Notes: a model not told the origin generated them from the letters alone. DNA of 36,441 nt from Bacteroidota bacterium (GCA_947457395.1 CANGVA010000020.1:1-36441), one strand, 5' to 3'; numbered from the stretch's first letter, positions 16,357-25,339 are shown. A program made the numbers and translations.

Positions 16357-17661
16357 ATGGAACATACAGACGTTCAAATCAGAGAAGAAAAATTTGTATT
16401 TACCGATAAGGCTAAGCGCCTTTCTTTCATCCTCATGGGTGTTGGTTTATTGCTTGCATTAATCGGATACTTTACCTATCACCCTTCTATTGAAGGATTC
16501 ACCGATGAACAAAATCATCACCTCCCAATGAAGCGGTTATTGGGAAGCATGCTATTTAATGGTTATTTCTTTTTTATCATTTCTACCTGTGCTGCCGTAT
16601 TTATTGCCATTAGCCAATTAGCCAATGCAGGTTGGTATGTTGCTATTCGCAGGATTCCTGAAGCAATGAGTGAGTTTATGGCTTATGGTGCTGGTATCGT
16701 AATTCTCGTGTTGCTTGTTGGATTAACTACCTTGTATCATTGGGCGCATGACGGTGTAATGGAAAGTGACCCGCTGCTTGCCAAAAAAACATGGTATCTT
16801 AACAAAGGTTTCTTTTATGCGCGTGTTGTTTTATTTACTGCGTTTTGGACTTGGTGTGCTGCCAAAATACGCCAATGGTCACGTGAGGAAGATTTAAATT
16901 CAACCGGGTTGCTTGATACAACTTATTTTGATAAATCATTTCGCTTATCAGCCGCTTTCCTGTTTGCTTTTGCATTTACCTTCTCCATGTTTGCATGGGA
17001 CGTAACCATGAGCATGGATGCACACTGGTATTCTACCATTTTTACAGTTTATAATTTCGCAACCGGTTGGGTAAGTGCATTAACTATCATTTATCTCTTA
17101 ACCTGGTATCTGCGCTCACAGGGCTATTTGAATATTGTAACAGATGAGCATCAGCACGACTTAGGAAAATTTATGTTTGCCTTCTCTATATTCTGGACTT
17201 ATATGTGGGTTGCACAGTTCCTCTTAATCTGGTATGCAAATATTCCTGAGGAGGTTGCCTACTACAAACCACGTTTAGAAGGTTCTTACAAGCTTTCGTT
17301 CTTCTTCAATATCACTATGAATTTCTTTGTTCCTTTCTTCCTGTTTATGAGAAGGGGAGCAAAACGCCACAAAGGTTTAGGTGCATTTGTTGGAGCGTGT
17401 CTGCTCATCGGACACTGGAATGATTGTTATTTGATGGTAATGCCCGGAGCAATGAATCTGGCCACTGCTATCACAGAACACAATCCTACCGGAATAATTG
17501 AAACACCTTCGCAAGGATGGGGTTTAATGGAGCTAGGTTTCCTGAGCTTATTTGGTGGCTTGTTTCTATTTGTGGTGCTAAAGGCCCTAACCAAAGCAAA
17601 CTTGTATCCAACCAAACATCCGTATATCATTGAAAGCGCCTTACACGATACAGGCGTTTAA
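16357..17661 (+). CDS. actF: Alternative Complex III subunit ActF (NrfD-like membrane protein)
   Basis: This 434-aa integral membrane protein, also NrfD-related, pairs with ActC in the membrane core of ACIII. About ten hydrophobic segments are visible, starting at residue 24. Conserved-looking features are RIPEAMSEFMAYG (about 98-110), a WDVTMSMDAHWYSTIF segment (about 215-230) and the H-rich DEHQHDLGK loop. It is the last gene of the operon. A strong bidirectional terminator follows 16 nt after the stop. In many Bacteroidota the oxidase subunit II and I genes come next; here they do not. Confidence 0.93.
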   Translation: MEHTDVQIREEKFVFTDKAKRLSFILMGVGLLLALIGYFTYHPSIEGFTDEQNHHLPMKRLLGSMLFNGYFFFIISTCAAVFIAISQLANAGWYVAIRRIPEAMSEFMAYGAGIVILVLLVGLTTLYHWAHDGVMESDPLLAKKTWYLNKGFFYARVVLFTAFWTWCAAKIRQWSREEDLNSTGLLDTTYFDKSFRLSAAFLFAFAFTFSMFAWDVTMSMDAHWYSTIFTVYNFATGWVSALTIIYLLTWYLRSQGYLNIVTDEHQHDLGKFMFAFSIFWTYMWVAQFLLIWYANIPEEVAYYKPRLEGSYKLSFFFNITMNFFVPFFLFMRRGAKRHKGLGAFVGACLLIGHWNDCYLMVMPGAMNLATAITEHNPTGIIETPSQGWGLMELGFLSLFGGLFLFVVLKALTKANLYPTKHPYIIESALHDTGV

Positions 17662-17677
17662 TTAGCAAAGCATTTTT

Positions 17678-17710
17678 AAAAAGCCTTTCTGTATTACAGG
17701 GAGGCTTTTT
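17678..17710. terminator. Bidirectional intrinsic terminator between actF and the TPK gene
   Basis: AAAAAGCCT (17678-17686) pairs with AGGCTTTTT (17702-17710). An inner CTGT/ACAG pairing closes the loop. The A-tract and T-tract make it work on both strands, fitting the convergent genes ending at 17661 and 17723. Confidence 0.88.
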
Positions 17711-17722
17711 TTATGATACCAA

Positions 17723-18385
17723 TCAGTCTCTGCATTCCATCAGTAATAAATCGCCTTCCTGATGTTCAATACTTACAAAACCGTCATCAAGCACTTCGTT
17801 GCTGCTACCGCTGCGGTAACCAATTGTAAGTGCTTCTTGTTGCAAATTATATTTTAAACCGGTTGTGGTAATACCATTTACAGTTCCTACGGGCATTAAT
17901 GAAAGGCCTGTGCCCTTTGCATACCATTTCTTAAATTGAAGGGGTAGCGGAATGATACGCGAATAATCATCCAGCATTACAATATTGATTTGTTTTTTAT
18001 ATCGCACAATGTCTGTAACATTGGTAAGATTATGATCGGCTCTGCGGCCAGTAGCCCAAACAATATTTACTGCAGATAGTCCTCTATCAATTAGAAACTC
18101 TATCCCTTTTTGTAAATCTGTTTTATTCTGATCGGGGGTATGAACAATCTCTACAGGCATTTGCTGCTGCAATTGCTCAAGAGAATGATCATGGCTATCA
18201 AAGTCGCCAAGCAGCGCATCCATTTTAATACCCAAATCAAGCACACGGTGTATGGCCCCATCAAGCACCAACACATACGGACTCCACTCCAGCAACTGAC
18301 CCAACAAATCATTGGAGCAGGCTTCCCCATTAGCAATAATTAATGCAGGCTCCTGCCCTTCTTTAACAAAATGATGCGATGACAT
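17723..18385 (-). CDS. Thiamine pyrophosphokinase
   Basis: This 220-aa cytosolic enzyme makes thiamine diphosphate from thiamine and ATP. Characteristic motifs are LGDFDS (59-64, metal and ATP binding), DQNKTDLQKG (85-94) and GRRADHNLTN (113-122). The C-terminal part is the thiamine-binding beta domain. Length is normal. It starts 22 nt after the DUF721 gene and is probably the last gene of a recF operon. No TPP riboswitch is visible near it. The product is the cofactor of pyruvate dehydrogenase E1, encoded close by on the other strand, but no regulatory link can be seen. Confidence 0.92.
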   Translation of the reverse strand: MSSHHFVKEGQEPALIIANGEACSNDLLGQLLEWSPYVLVLDGAIHRVLDLGIKMDALLGDFDSHDHSLEQLQQQMPVEIVHTPDQNKTDLQKGIEFLIDRGLSAVNIVWATGRRADHNLTNVTDIVRYKKQINIVMLDDYSRIIPLPLQFKKWYAKGTGLSLMPVGTVNGITTTGLKYNLQQEALTIGYRSGSSNEVLDDGFVSIEHQEGDLLLMECRD

Positions 18386-18407
18386 AATCGAATTTTAACT
18401 ATATAAC

Positions 18408-18701
18408 CTATCTGATAATAACTTCATCAATTAAAGCCTCACCTGCAAATTGATTAACCAACTCAATCAACTTACCTCTGGAATAGGTAAGTTCATTTTT
18501 AAGTGCAGGCGATTCAATATGTAAAAATAACTTACCCTTACTTAAGTAAATTTTTTTTGTGTGCTTTGCAATTAACGGCCCAACGAGCTGCTCCCAGGCA
18601 TTAACCAGATTAACTTCTGTGAGTTTGCTCTTCATGGGTTTTGAGTCTACTAATTCCTTAAGCACCTCTTGTATGGTTTGTTCATTTGATTTTCTGCGCA
18701 T
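18408..18701 (-). CDS. DUF721 / DciA-like protein
   Basis: This is a 97-aa protein of the DUF721 family. DciA members of the family load or recruit the replicative helicase DnaB in bacteria lacking DnaC. The visible pattern fits: a basic N-terminus, then VNAWEQLVGPLIAKHTKKI (an amphipathic helix and turn), then strands with KGKLFLHIESPALKNEL, a KH-like domain. The ATG at 18701 is preferred, 2 nt after the recF TGA; a TTG at 18707 would add only two residues and overlap recF. Lying directly behind recF is common in Bacteroidota and supports a role in replication or repair. Confidence 0.85.
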   Translation of the reverse strand: MRRKSNEQTIQEVLKELVDSKPMKSKLTEVNLVNAWEQLVGPLIAKHTKKIYLSKGKLFLHIESPALKNELTYSRGKLIELVNQFAGEALIDEVIIR

Positions 18702-18703
18702 AC

Positions 18704-19807
18704 TCAAATTTCACTAATATTACCATTATCTATCATAAAATATTTTACGTGTGCAGGAATGGTTGCAAAAACCTGCTGAAGTCTCTCCAAATGGGTATCA
18801 CTTACAAATATTTGCCCGAAGGCCTCTTCTGCAATCATGAGCATTAATTTTTCGAGCCTCCCTGCATCCAGTTTTTCAAAGATATCATCCAGCAGTAAAA
18901 TAGGTTTTTCTGCTGTTTTCTGTTTCAGGTAATGATATTGTGCCAGTTTCAAGGCAATGATAAAACTCTTCTGCTGCCCTTGTGAACCGTATTTCTTAAG
19001 TGTATAATCTCCAATAAAAAAATTTATATCATCCTTGTGAATACCTTTTGTTGTGCGACCTGCAAGCAAATCAGCGTGTTCGTTTCGCTTCAGCAGTAAA
19101 TCAAAAGGTTCATGGTTTATGTCGCTCTCATATACCATGTTCACCCACTCATCAGCTGAAGCCATATCCTGATAAAACACTCGAAAAACCGGGATAAATT
19201 GCTCTAAAAATGCTTTACGGCATGCGTAGATGAGGTTTCCTGATTCACAAAGTTGATCATTATAAGTTTCAAAGAGTACAGGATCAAAACTGCCCCCTTC
19301 CTGATAACTTCTTAGTTGTTTGTTGCGATGCTCAAGCACTCGGTTATACAAGAGTAAAGTGCTCAAGTACTGCTTATCAGTTTGAGCAATGATACCATCC
19401 AGAAATTTTCTACGGTCTTCACTCCCCTCATGAATAAGCATGATATCATTTGGCGTTATCATAACCAAAGGCAGGTGGCCAATATGGTCAGAAAACTTTT
19501 TGGGTTCATTGTTATTTACTTTAAGTACCTTTCGCTCCCCGCGCTGAACAAATAAACTTACCTGCTCTTCCATATCATTTCTCATATAAAGACCCTCAAT
19601 TCGCATCCATGGCTCCCCGTGTTTAATATTAAATTGGTCTTGGGCATGAAAAAAACTTTTGGTAAAACTTAGGTAGTAAATAGCATCCAGAAGGTTGGTT
19701 TTACCTGAACCATTTTTGCCTATAAAACAATTAATAGCGGGTGTGCAGATGACACGCGCTGTTGCATAGTTTTTAAATTGAGCTATATTCAGAGATGAAA
19801 GATGCAT
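18704..19807 (-). CDS. recF: DNA replication and repair protein RecF
   Basis: This 367-aa SMC-like ATPase acts with RecO and RecR to load RecA at single-strand gaps. Walker A is GKNGSGKT (30-37), the ABC signature is YGSQGQQKS (273-281) and Walker B is ILLLDDIFEKLD (303-314). A D-loop/His segment follows (IFVSDTHLERL). Length is normal. The start places the typical MHLSSLNIAQFKNY opening at the N-terminus. It heads a minus-strand operon with the DUF721 and thiamine pyrophosphokinase genes. It is not accompanied by dnaA or dnaN here, so it is not evidence for the replication origin. Confidence 0.95.
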   Translation of the reverse strand: MHLSSLNIAQFKNYATARVICTPAINCFIGKNGSGKTNLLDAIYYLSFTKSFFHAQDQFNIKHGEPWMRIEGLYMRNDMEEQVSLFVQRGERKVLKVNNNEPKKFSDHIGHLPLVMITPNDIMLIHEGSEDRRKFLDGIIAQTDKQYLSTLLLYNRVLEHRNKQLRSYQEGGSFDPVLFETYNDQLCESGNLIYACRKAFLEQFIPVFRVFYQDMASADEWVNMVYESDINHEPFDLLLKRNEHADLLAGRTTKGIHKDDINFFIGDYTLKKYGSQGQQKSFIIALKLAQYHYLKQKTAEKPILLLDDIFEKLDAGRLEKLMLMIAEEAFGQIFVSDTHLERLQQVFATIPAHVKYFMIDNGNISEI

Positions 19808-19961
19808 GCCTTAACCCACGCAATTTAGCTTATTATTTGTTGCAGCAATTGGATAGCATGCATGTTGTATTGTAAATAAAGTGCACAAAGTCAGGTACAT
19901 ATAATAAATAATGACACTATTGTCTAAGTTAAGAGCCTGATTAACTGAACACTATAATTTC

Positions 19962-19991
19962 TTTGCTCACTGAAGTTTTTTCATAAATTTG
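19962..19991 (+). promoter_or_regulatory. Bacteroidota-type promoter of the pdhA gene
   Basis: TTTG (19962-19965) and TAAATTTG (19984-19991) are 18 bp apart, a full match to the TTTG-N17-20-TAnnTTTG pattern of the primary Bacteroidota sigma factor. The ATG follows 14 nt later, so the 5' leader must be short. Confidence 0.8.
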
Positions 19992-20005
19992 CGGTTCTTC
20001 TAAAA

Positions 20006-21001
20006 ATGGCACAGAATAAGTTTACCAAAGAAAACTACCTCAACTGGTATAAGCAGATGTTGCTGATGCGCAGGTTCGAGGAAAAATCGGCTCAATTGTA
20101 TGGCCAGCAAAAAATCAAAGGTTTTTGCCACCTCTATATAGGTCAGGAAGCCGTTGTTGCGGGTACCATGAGTGCGCTACGCAAAGATGATCGTATCATC
20201 ACCGCATATCGTGACCATGCTCATGCGCTGGCATGTGGCATTTCTGCCAATGCCGTAATGGCTGAGCTTTTTGGGAAAGCCACCGGTTGTTCAAAAGGCA
20301 AAGGAGGCTCAATGCATATGTTTAGCAAAGCGCATAACTTTTTTGGCGGACACGGCATTGTTGGAGGCCAAATACCACTTGGTGCAGGCATAGCAATGGC
20401 CGATCAATACCGCGGAGGAGATCAGGTTACTGTTTGTTATATGGGTGATGGTGCTGTGCGTCAGGGAGCCTTGCATGAAACATTTAATATGGCCATGTTA
20501 TGGAAACTGCCGGTAATTTTTGTTTGCGAGAACAACGGTTACGCCATGGGAACATCTGTGGAGCGCACTACCAACGTAATGGATATTCACAAAATTGGTG
20601 AGGCCTATGAAATGCCCAACGCAGCGGTTGATGGCATGCAGCCAGAAACGGTTCATGAAGCTATAGCTGCTGCAGCAGAAAGAGCAAGAAAAGGTGATGG
20701 CCCAACTTTCCTTGAAATACGCACCTACCGCTATCGCGGACATTCCATGAGTGACCCCGCTAAATACCGCACCAAGGAAGAGGTAGAAGCTTATAAGAAA
20801 AAAGACCCGCTTGAAATAGTAAAACAAACTATTCTTGATAAGAAATATGCAAACGAGAAATGGCTTGATGAGGTGGAAGCAGAAATTGAAAACGAGGTGA
20901 ATGAGAGCGTAACCTTTGCTGAAAATTCTCCATATCCGGAAGCACAGGCATTATTTGAAGACGTTTACTCAGAACCTAATTATCCATTTATTACAGAATA
21001 A
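20006..21001 (+). CDS. pdhA: Pyruvate dehydrogenase E1 component, alpha subunit
   Basis: This 331-aa thiamine-diphosphate enzyme subunit forms the E1 heterotetramer that decarboxylates pyruvate and acetylates E2 lipoyl groups. The ThDP/Mg motif runs from GDG (147-149) to ENN (175-177). The GGSMHM loop (100-105) and the C-terminal YRYRGHSMSDP loop (about 243-253) are intact. Length is typical of bacterial alpha subunits. Neither the E1 beta nor the E2 gene follows, so they must lie elsewhere. It shares a transcript with the TPR protein 14 nt downstream. A 2-oxoisovalerate dehydrogenase alpha subunit is a less likely alternative. Confidence 0.92.
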   Translation: MAQNKFTKENYLNWYKQMLLMRRFEEKSAQLYGQQKIKGFCHLYIGQEAVVAGTMSALRKDDRIITAYRDHAHALACGISANAVMAELFGKATGCSKGKGGSMHMFSKAHNFFGGHGIVGGQIPLGAGIAMADQYRGGDQVTVCYMGDGAVRQGALHETFNMAMLWKLPVIFVCENNGYAMGTSVERTTNVMDIHKIGEAYEMPNAAVDGMQPETVHEAIAAAAERARKGDGPTFLEIRTYRYRGHSMSDPAKYRTKEEVEAYKKKDPLEIVKQTILDKKYANEKWLDEVEAEIENEVNESVTFAENSPYPEAQALFEDVYSEPNYPFITE

Positions 21002-21015
21002 AAACAACGCACGCA

Positions 21016-21711
21016 ATGGCAGAAAATAAAGAAACAAACAACCTGGATTTAGACAAAACCTTAGTTGATACCACACATAAGGTAGAAGACTTTTATGCAA
21101 ACAATAAGAAGCAGATTAACTTGACACTGATTGTCATTATTGCTTTGATTGGTGGTTATATCGGATATAAGAAAATGATTGTTGAGCCAATGGAAGAAGA
21201 AGCGCAGAAAGAAATTTTTATGGCGCAGAAGTATTTTGAGATGGACTCGTTTGCATTGGCGTTGAATGGCAATGATAAATTTAAAGGTTTTGAGGCCATA
21301 GCTGATGAATATGGTGCAAGCAAAGTGGGTAATCTTGCTCACTACTATGCAGGCATTTGCAACCTCAGAACCGGACAGTATGAAGCAGCCATTGAACATC
21401 TGGAAGATTTCAGCACAGAAAACATGTTAATTAGTCCGTTAGCTGAAGGTGCAATTGGTGATGCTTATATTGAATTAGGCGACTTGGATAAAGGTGTGAA
21501 GCATTATATGAAGGCTGCCCGTATGAATAAAAATAAACTTACTTCACCTGTATTTCTTAAGAAAGCAGGTATGGTTTATGAAGAAAAACAATCATATGGA
21601 GAGGCGCTGGAAGCTTATCAGACTATTAAGAAAGATTTTGCCGAAAGCCAGGAAGCACAAGATATTGATAAATACATAGCACGTGCAACGGCAATGAAAG
21701 AAGGTAATTAA
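21016..21711 (+). CDS. Membrane-anchored tetratricopeptide-repeat protein (YfgM-like)
   Basis: This 231-aa protein has a cytosolic N-terminus (1-33), one membrane helix (about 34-52) and a C-terminal TPR domain. TPR-like helix pairs are visible at about 110-135 (HYYAGICNLRTGQYEAAIEH), 145-170 (GDAYIELGDLDKGVKHYMKA) and 185-212 (FLKKAGMVYEEKQSYGEALE). The layout matches YfgM/UPF0070, an ancillary periplasmic partner of the Sec translocon and PpiD. It is co-transcribed with pdhA, but no functional link is known to me. Cleanly terminated by the 15-bp hairpin downstream. Confidence 0.82.
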   Translation: MAENKETNNLDLDKTLVDTTHKVEDFYANNKKQINLTLIVIIALIGGYIGYKKMIVEPMEEEAQKEIFMAQKYFEMDSFALALNGNDKFKGFEAIADEYGASKVGNLAHYYAGICNLRTGQYEAAIEHLEDFSTENMLISPLAEGAIGDAYIELGDLDKGVKHYMKAARMNKNKLTSPVFLKKAGMVYEEKQSYGEALEAYQTIKKDFAESQEAQDIDKYIARATAMKEGN

Positions 21712-21729
21712 ACAATGAAAGGAATGTTT

Positions 21730-21767
21730 ATAAGCCGCGCAGCCTTTGGCTGCGCGGCTTATTTTTT
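21730..21767 (+). terminator. Strong intrinsic terminator, perfect 15-bp stem
   Basis: ATAAGCCGCGCAGCC (21730-21744) pairs perfectly with 21748-21762 around a TTT loop, and five Ts follow. It closes the pdhA-TPR operon before hutI. Confidence 0.93.
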
Positions 21768-21826
21768 AACAGCCACTCAAAAACTCTGATATTTCATTTA
21801 ACTTGCATGAACCATTTAAAACATTC

Positions 21827-23107
21827 ATGTCCCGGCATCTAATTATAGAAAATATTGAGTCGCTTTATGGTATAACCCAGCAGGATACCTTTAAAAAATC
21901 AGGTTCTGAAATGGCTGATTTTGCCTGTATTAATCACGCATGGATCTACGCCAAAGACGGAATCATTCAGGCTTTTGGTAGCATGTATGATGACGCATAT
22001 AAATCGCTTTCTGCAATACTGCAAAAGGAACCAAACCTCACCCGAATCAATGCCAACAGACAATTCCTTCTACCCTCTTTTGTAGATTCACATACTCATT
22101 TGGTATTTGCCAAAACACGTGAAGAAGAGTTTGTGATGCGCATTAAAGGGAAAAGTTATGAAGAAATTGCAGCTGCAGGCGGTGGCATTCTTAACTCTGC
22201 AGCCAAACTACAAAGCATGAGCGAAGATGAATTATATGAGGCGGCACTTGTGAGGTTAAACGAAGTGATTGGATATGGTACCGGTGCTATAGAGATTAAA
22301 AGCGGCTATGGTTTAACTGTTGCCGATGAGATAAAAATGCTAAGGGTAATAAAACGTTTAAAACAGGTTTCACCCATTCCTATCAAAACTACCTTTTTAG
22401 GTGCACATGCCATTCCTGCTGCATACAAGAATAACCGTGAGGCCTACATAAACCTCATCATCAAAGAAATGCTACCAATTGTTGCCCAAGAGAAACTGGC
22501 AGACTATTGTGATGTTTTCTGCGATCAGGGATTCTTTACTGTTGCTGAAACGGATTTGATTTTAAAAGCTGCGGCTACCTACGGACTTAAAGCAAAAATA
22601 CATGGCAATGAACTTGGTTATACCGGAGGAGTTCAGGTTGCCGTGCAAAATCATGCACTCAGTGTTGATCATCTGGAATATACAGGAGAGGATGAAATCA
22701 ACTGCTTAAAGAATAGTCAAACCATGCCTGTTGGATTGCCCAACTGTTCTTTTTTCCTGGGCATACCGTATGCACCTGCACGCAAAATGATAGATGCAGG
22801 TTTGCCCTTTTGTCTGGCGTCTGATTATAATCCCGGTAGTTCGCCAAACGGGCGTATGGGATTTGTAATATCACTGGCTTGCACACAAATGAAACTTACA
22901 CCGGAAGAAGCGCTCAATGCATCTACCATCAATGGAGCCTTTGCAATTGAACTGAGCAAAACACATGGGAGTATTGCCATTGGCAAGATTGCTAATTTCA
23001 TACTAACCAAACCCATCCCATCATTGGCATTTATTCCATACAATTTTGGAAGCGATTGCTTTGATACCATAATTGTTAATGGGGAAGTCTGGAACAAACC
23101 AAGCTAA
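21827..23107 (+). CDS. hutI: Imidazolonepropionase
   Basis: This 426-aa metal-dependent amidohydrolase opens the imidazolone ring to N-formimino-L-glutamate in histidine degradation. The metal site begins with DSHTH (87-91). FLGAHAIP, IHGNELG, SVDHLEY and SDYNPGSSP follow in family order and carry the remaining His and Asp ligands and substrate contacts. Length is normal. The ATG at 21827 is preferred; a TTG at 21803 would add eight residues. No other hut gene is in the window. It follows a strong terminator, so it has its own promoter. Its TAA overlaps the stop of the convergent glycosyltransferase. Confidence 0.93.
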   Translation: MSRHLIIENIESLYGITQQDTFKKSGSEMADFACINHAWIYAKDGIIQAFGSMYDDAYKSLSAILQKEPNLTRINANRQFLLPSFVDSHTHLVFAKTREEEFVMRIKGKSYEEIAAAGGGILNSAAKLQSMSEDELYEAALVRLNEVIGYGTGAIEIKSGYGLTVADEIKMLRVIKRLKQVSPIPIKTTFLGAHAIPAAYKNNREAYINLIIKEMLPIVAQEKLADYCDVFCDQGFFTVAETDLILKAAATYGLKAKIHGNELGYTGGVQVAVQNHALSVDHLEYTGEDEINCLKNSQTMPVGLPNCSFFLGIPYAPARKMIDAGLPFCLASDYNPGSSPNGRMGFVISLACTQMKLTPEEALNASTINGAFAIELSKTHGSIAIGKIANFILTKPIPSLAFIPYNFGSDCFDTIIVNGEVWNKPS

Positions 23108-24606
23108 TATGCTATCCGATAGATATAATACGTTTGATTTACGTTTACCGGATTAAGCCAATGCATCACCCGATCTAATACACCGGGTTTAATCGTTGTT
23201 TCGTAGGTAATGGATTTAACTGAATTTTTAAATGTATTGATTCGGTTTTCAAGATTTACATCTTCGCCAAAAATTACATAATCAGGGAGTGGTTGGCCGC
23301 TGGCTTTTAAGGCTTCAATAACCTGCTTGGCCGATTCTCCCTCAGTTACCACCGAGTGATCATTCCATTTGCCCCAGTAAAATTTTGGCATGAGTACACC
23401 ATTTTTCAGATGACTTAGTTCTAGGATAAAGCTATTTGCCTGCGTGTAATCATGTAAATAACTCATGGCATGCACACGTGTAGTTTTGGTTGAACTGGGT
23501 GTAAGTGCCAGCAATAAGAGGCCGTTTACGGCAATAAAAAATATCTTGCCAGCCCTAATCCATGAGGCCCTGCGCTGCCAAAAAGCAGAGGCAACTAACT
23601 GCTGCCAGCCGGCCAATCCGGCCATTACAAAAAATGGAATTACAGGTAAAATGAAACGCTCCTGTTTATTGGGAAAATAAGAATGAAACAGAAAAAAACA
23701 CAATGCAGGCAATATAATCAGCAGGTATTCTTTACGCACCTTATACATACCAAACCACACAATGATTCCCAATGGCGGAACCAGCAAACCTGACACCAGC
23801 AGCAGGTAATTATACCAGTCACCGGTAATGTAATTATTGGCATTTTCTATATTGTAAATGGTGTACTCTTTAAATTCTGCAAAGGGCCTGCCCCAAATAT
23901 AAATATCAATGCCTCCTTGCAACAAGGCCATGCATAACAATGCACCTGCACCCCAAACCAGTGCAGGTACAATTTGTTTTCTGATGAGCAGTGTTAACCC
24001 AAGGCCACCAATAAACGTAATGGTTTGAAAACGGAATGAAAACGCAAGACCAGCAATAATTCCTGAAAAAAAGAAAACCGTGAGCTTGCCGGAATCAGTG
24101 GCTTTTAGGATGAGCCATGTGGCATACAACAAGGGTGGAATACAAACAATTTCAACCATGTTGCGCACACTGAAAAACGGCATAAACCAAAGTAAGGCCA
24201 TCAGCCAACCCACTTGTGCAGCCAATTGTGCTCCCGATAATTTGCGCACAATCTTGTAACTTAACAATACAATGGTTAAACTATACAACACATGCAGCAA
24301 ACGTACAAGCAACATTTTGGTTGCGGGGTTTTCTATACCAACTAACTTACAACCTGCAAAAAAGAAATAATGTAAACCAGGATAAAATAAACTGTGTCCG
24401 CTTGGCGTAGCATTGCCATTCCAAGGCATCCAGTTGCGTGGATCTACGCCATCAACCCATTGCTGTGCTACTTCTATCACCAGAAAATGATCATCAGAGA
24501 AACCATAACCTTCAGAAAAAACAGCACTGATTAACCGAAAGAAAAGTGCAACCCACAAGATGCTGCGCAACGGATGCTGATGATAATAAGCTCTGAATGT
24601 TTCCAT
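23104..24606 (-). CDS. Polytopic GT-C glycosyltransferase (GT22-like)
   Basis: This 500-aa membrane protein has roughly ten hydrophobic helices. The first luminal/periplasmic loop carries an acidic pair (SDDHF, 37-41), as in GT-C enzymes that use lipid-linked sugar donors. A later NKQERFILPVIPF segment resembles the H-K-E-x-R-F motif of the GT22 family (ALG9/PIG-B mannosyltransferases). The C-terminal part is a soluble domain of about 110 residues. It would act on the outer face of the cytoplasmic membrane with a polyprenyl-phosphate sugar; the acceptor is unknown. It starts 4 nt after the SDR gene on the same strand, so the two form an operon. Its stop overlaps that of hutI by 4 nt. Confidence 0.75.
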   Translation of the reverse strand: METFRAYYHQHPLRSILWVALFFRLISAVFSEGYGFSDDHFLVIEVAQQWVDGVDPRNWMPWNGNATPSGHSLFYPGLHYFFFAGCKLVGIENPATKMLLVRLLHVLYSLTIVLLSYKIVRKLSGAQLAAQVGWLMALLWFMPFFSVRNMVEIVCIPPLLYATWLILKATDSGKLTVFFFSGIIAGLAFSFRFQTITFIGGLGLTLLIRKQIVPALVWGAGALLCMALLQGGIDIYIWGRPFAEFKEYTIYNIENANNYITGDWYNYLLLVSGLLVPPLGIIVWFGMYKVRKEYLLIILPALCFFLFHSYFPNKQERFILPVIPFFVMAGLAGWQQLVASAFWQRRASWIRAGKIFFIAVNGLLLLALTPSSTKTTRVHAMSYLHDYTQANSFILELSHLKNGVLMPKFYWGKWNDHSVVTEGESAKQVIEALKASGQPLPDYVIFGEDVNLENRINTFKNSVKSITYETTIKPGVLDRVMHWLNPVNVNQTYYIYRIAY

Positions 24607-24610
24607 AAAA

Positions 24611-25312
24611 TTAAGTTGTTTTAGGCCCTTTCGGCTGAAGCGGTCTTATTTCCAGATTAACTGTATGAAAATTATCAGGCATTTCCAGTGCCTGCACCAG
24701 CATCAATGCTATGTCATCAGGCATGAGCATATAATCATGCGGTTGTATACCCGGACTATTTCTGAAAAAATCTGTTTTGGTAGAACCCGGATACACACAA
24801 GTTACCTTTATTCTATAATCTCTCACCTCTCTGAACAATGATTCACTAAGGCCTTTTACTGCCCATTTTGTTGCGCAATAAGCCGAAACCTGTGGCATAC
24901 CTTCCAATGCTGCCGTTGAAGCAATATTGATGATGTGTCCGAATTGATTTTTTTTCATGTGTGGCAATACCGCCTTGCAGCAATAAAACATCCCATCTAC
25001 GTTGGTTTCAAACATTTCATGCCATTGCTCATCCGATATATCCTCTAAAAATCCAAAGTAGCCGAGTCCCGCATTGTTTATTAAAATATCAATGCGTGGC
25101 TGCTCGCTGGCTATTTGACTAATAGCCTTTTTTACCTCCTCGGCATGACGCACATCTGTTTTAATAAAATGAAAATCGGGATGGTTTATCTCTGCACCGT
25201 TTCTTCCCAATCCGTAAACCACCGCCTGTTTTTGCAGCAAGGCATTTGCCACAGCCAAGCCTATGCCTTTGCTAACACCGGTTATAACCGCTATTTTACC
25301 TGATAAATTCAT
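24611..25312 (-). CDS. Short-chain dehydrogenase/reductase
   Basis: This 233-aa classical SDR has TGVSKGIG (11-18, dinucleotide binding), NNAG (79-82), the catalytic Ser132 and YCATK (Y145, K149). After the active site, YPGSTKTDFF closes the cofactor pocket. An NADP(H) preference is suggested by the basic residue in GLGRNG (35-40). The substrate cannot be deduced; closest types are 3-oxoacyl-ACP-reductase-like and sepiapterin-reductase-like enzymes. It leads a two-gene minus-strand operon with the GT22-like gene. It is separated from the upstream M16 peptidase gene by a terminator. Confidence 0.88.
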   Translation of the reverse strand: MNLSGKIAVITGVSKGIGLAVANALLQKQAVVYGLGRNGAEINHPDFHFIKTDVRHAEEVKKAISQIASEQPRIDILINNAGLGYFGFLEDISDEQWHEMFETNVDGMFYCCKAVLPHMKKNQFGHIINIASTAALEGMPQVSAYCATKWAVKGLSESLFREVRDYRIKVTCVYPGSTKTDFFRNSPGIQPHDYMLMPDDIALMLVQALEMPDNFHTVNLEIRPLQPKGPKTT

Positions 25313-25339
25313 GCTGCAATTATAGGATAAAGGATTGCT

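Noticed and set aside
18386-18407. TPP riboswitch for the thiamine pyrophosphokinase gene
   Set aside because: The gap to the upstream gene is only 22 nt, and no thi-box sequence is seen before recF either.
23104-23107. Overlapping stop codons of hutI and the GT22-like gene as a regulatory device
   Set aside because: A 4-nt tail-to-tail overlap is common in compact genomes and needs no special explanation.
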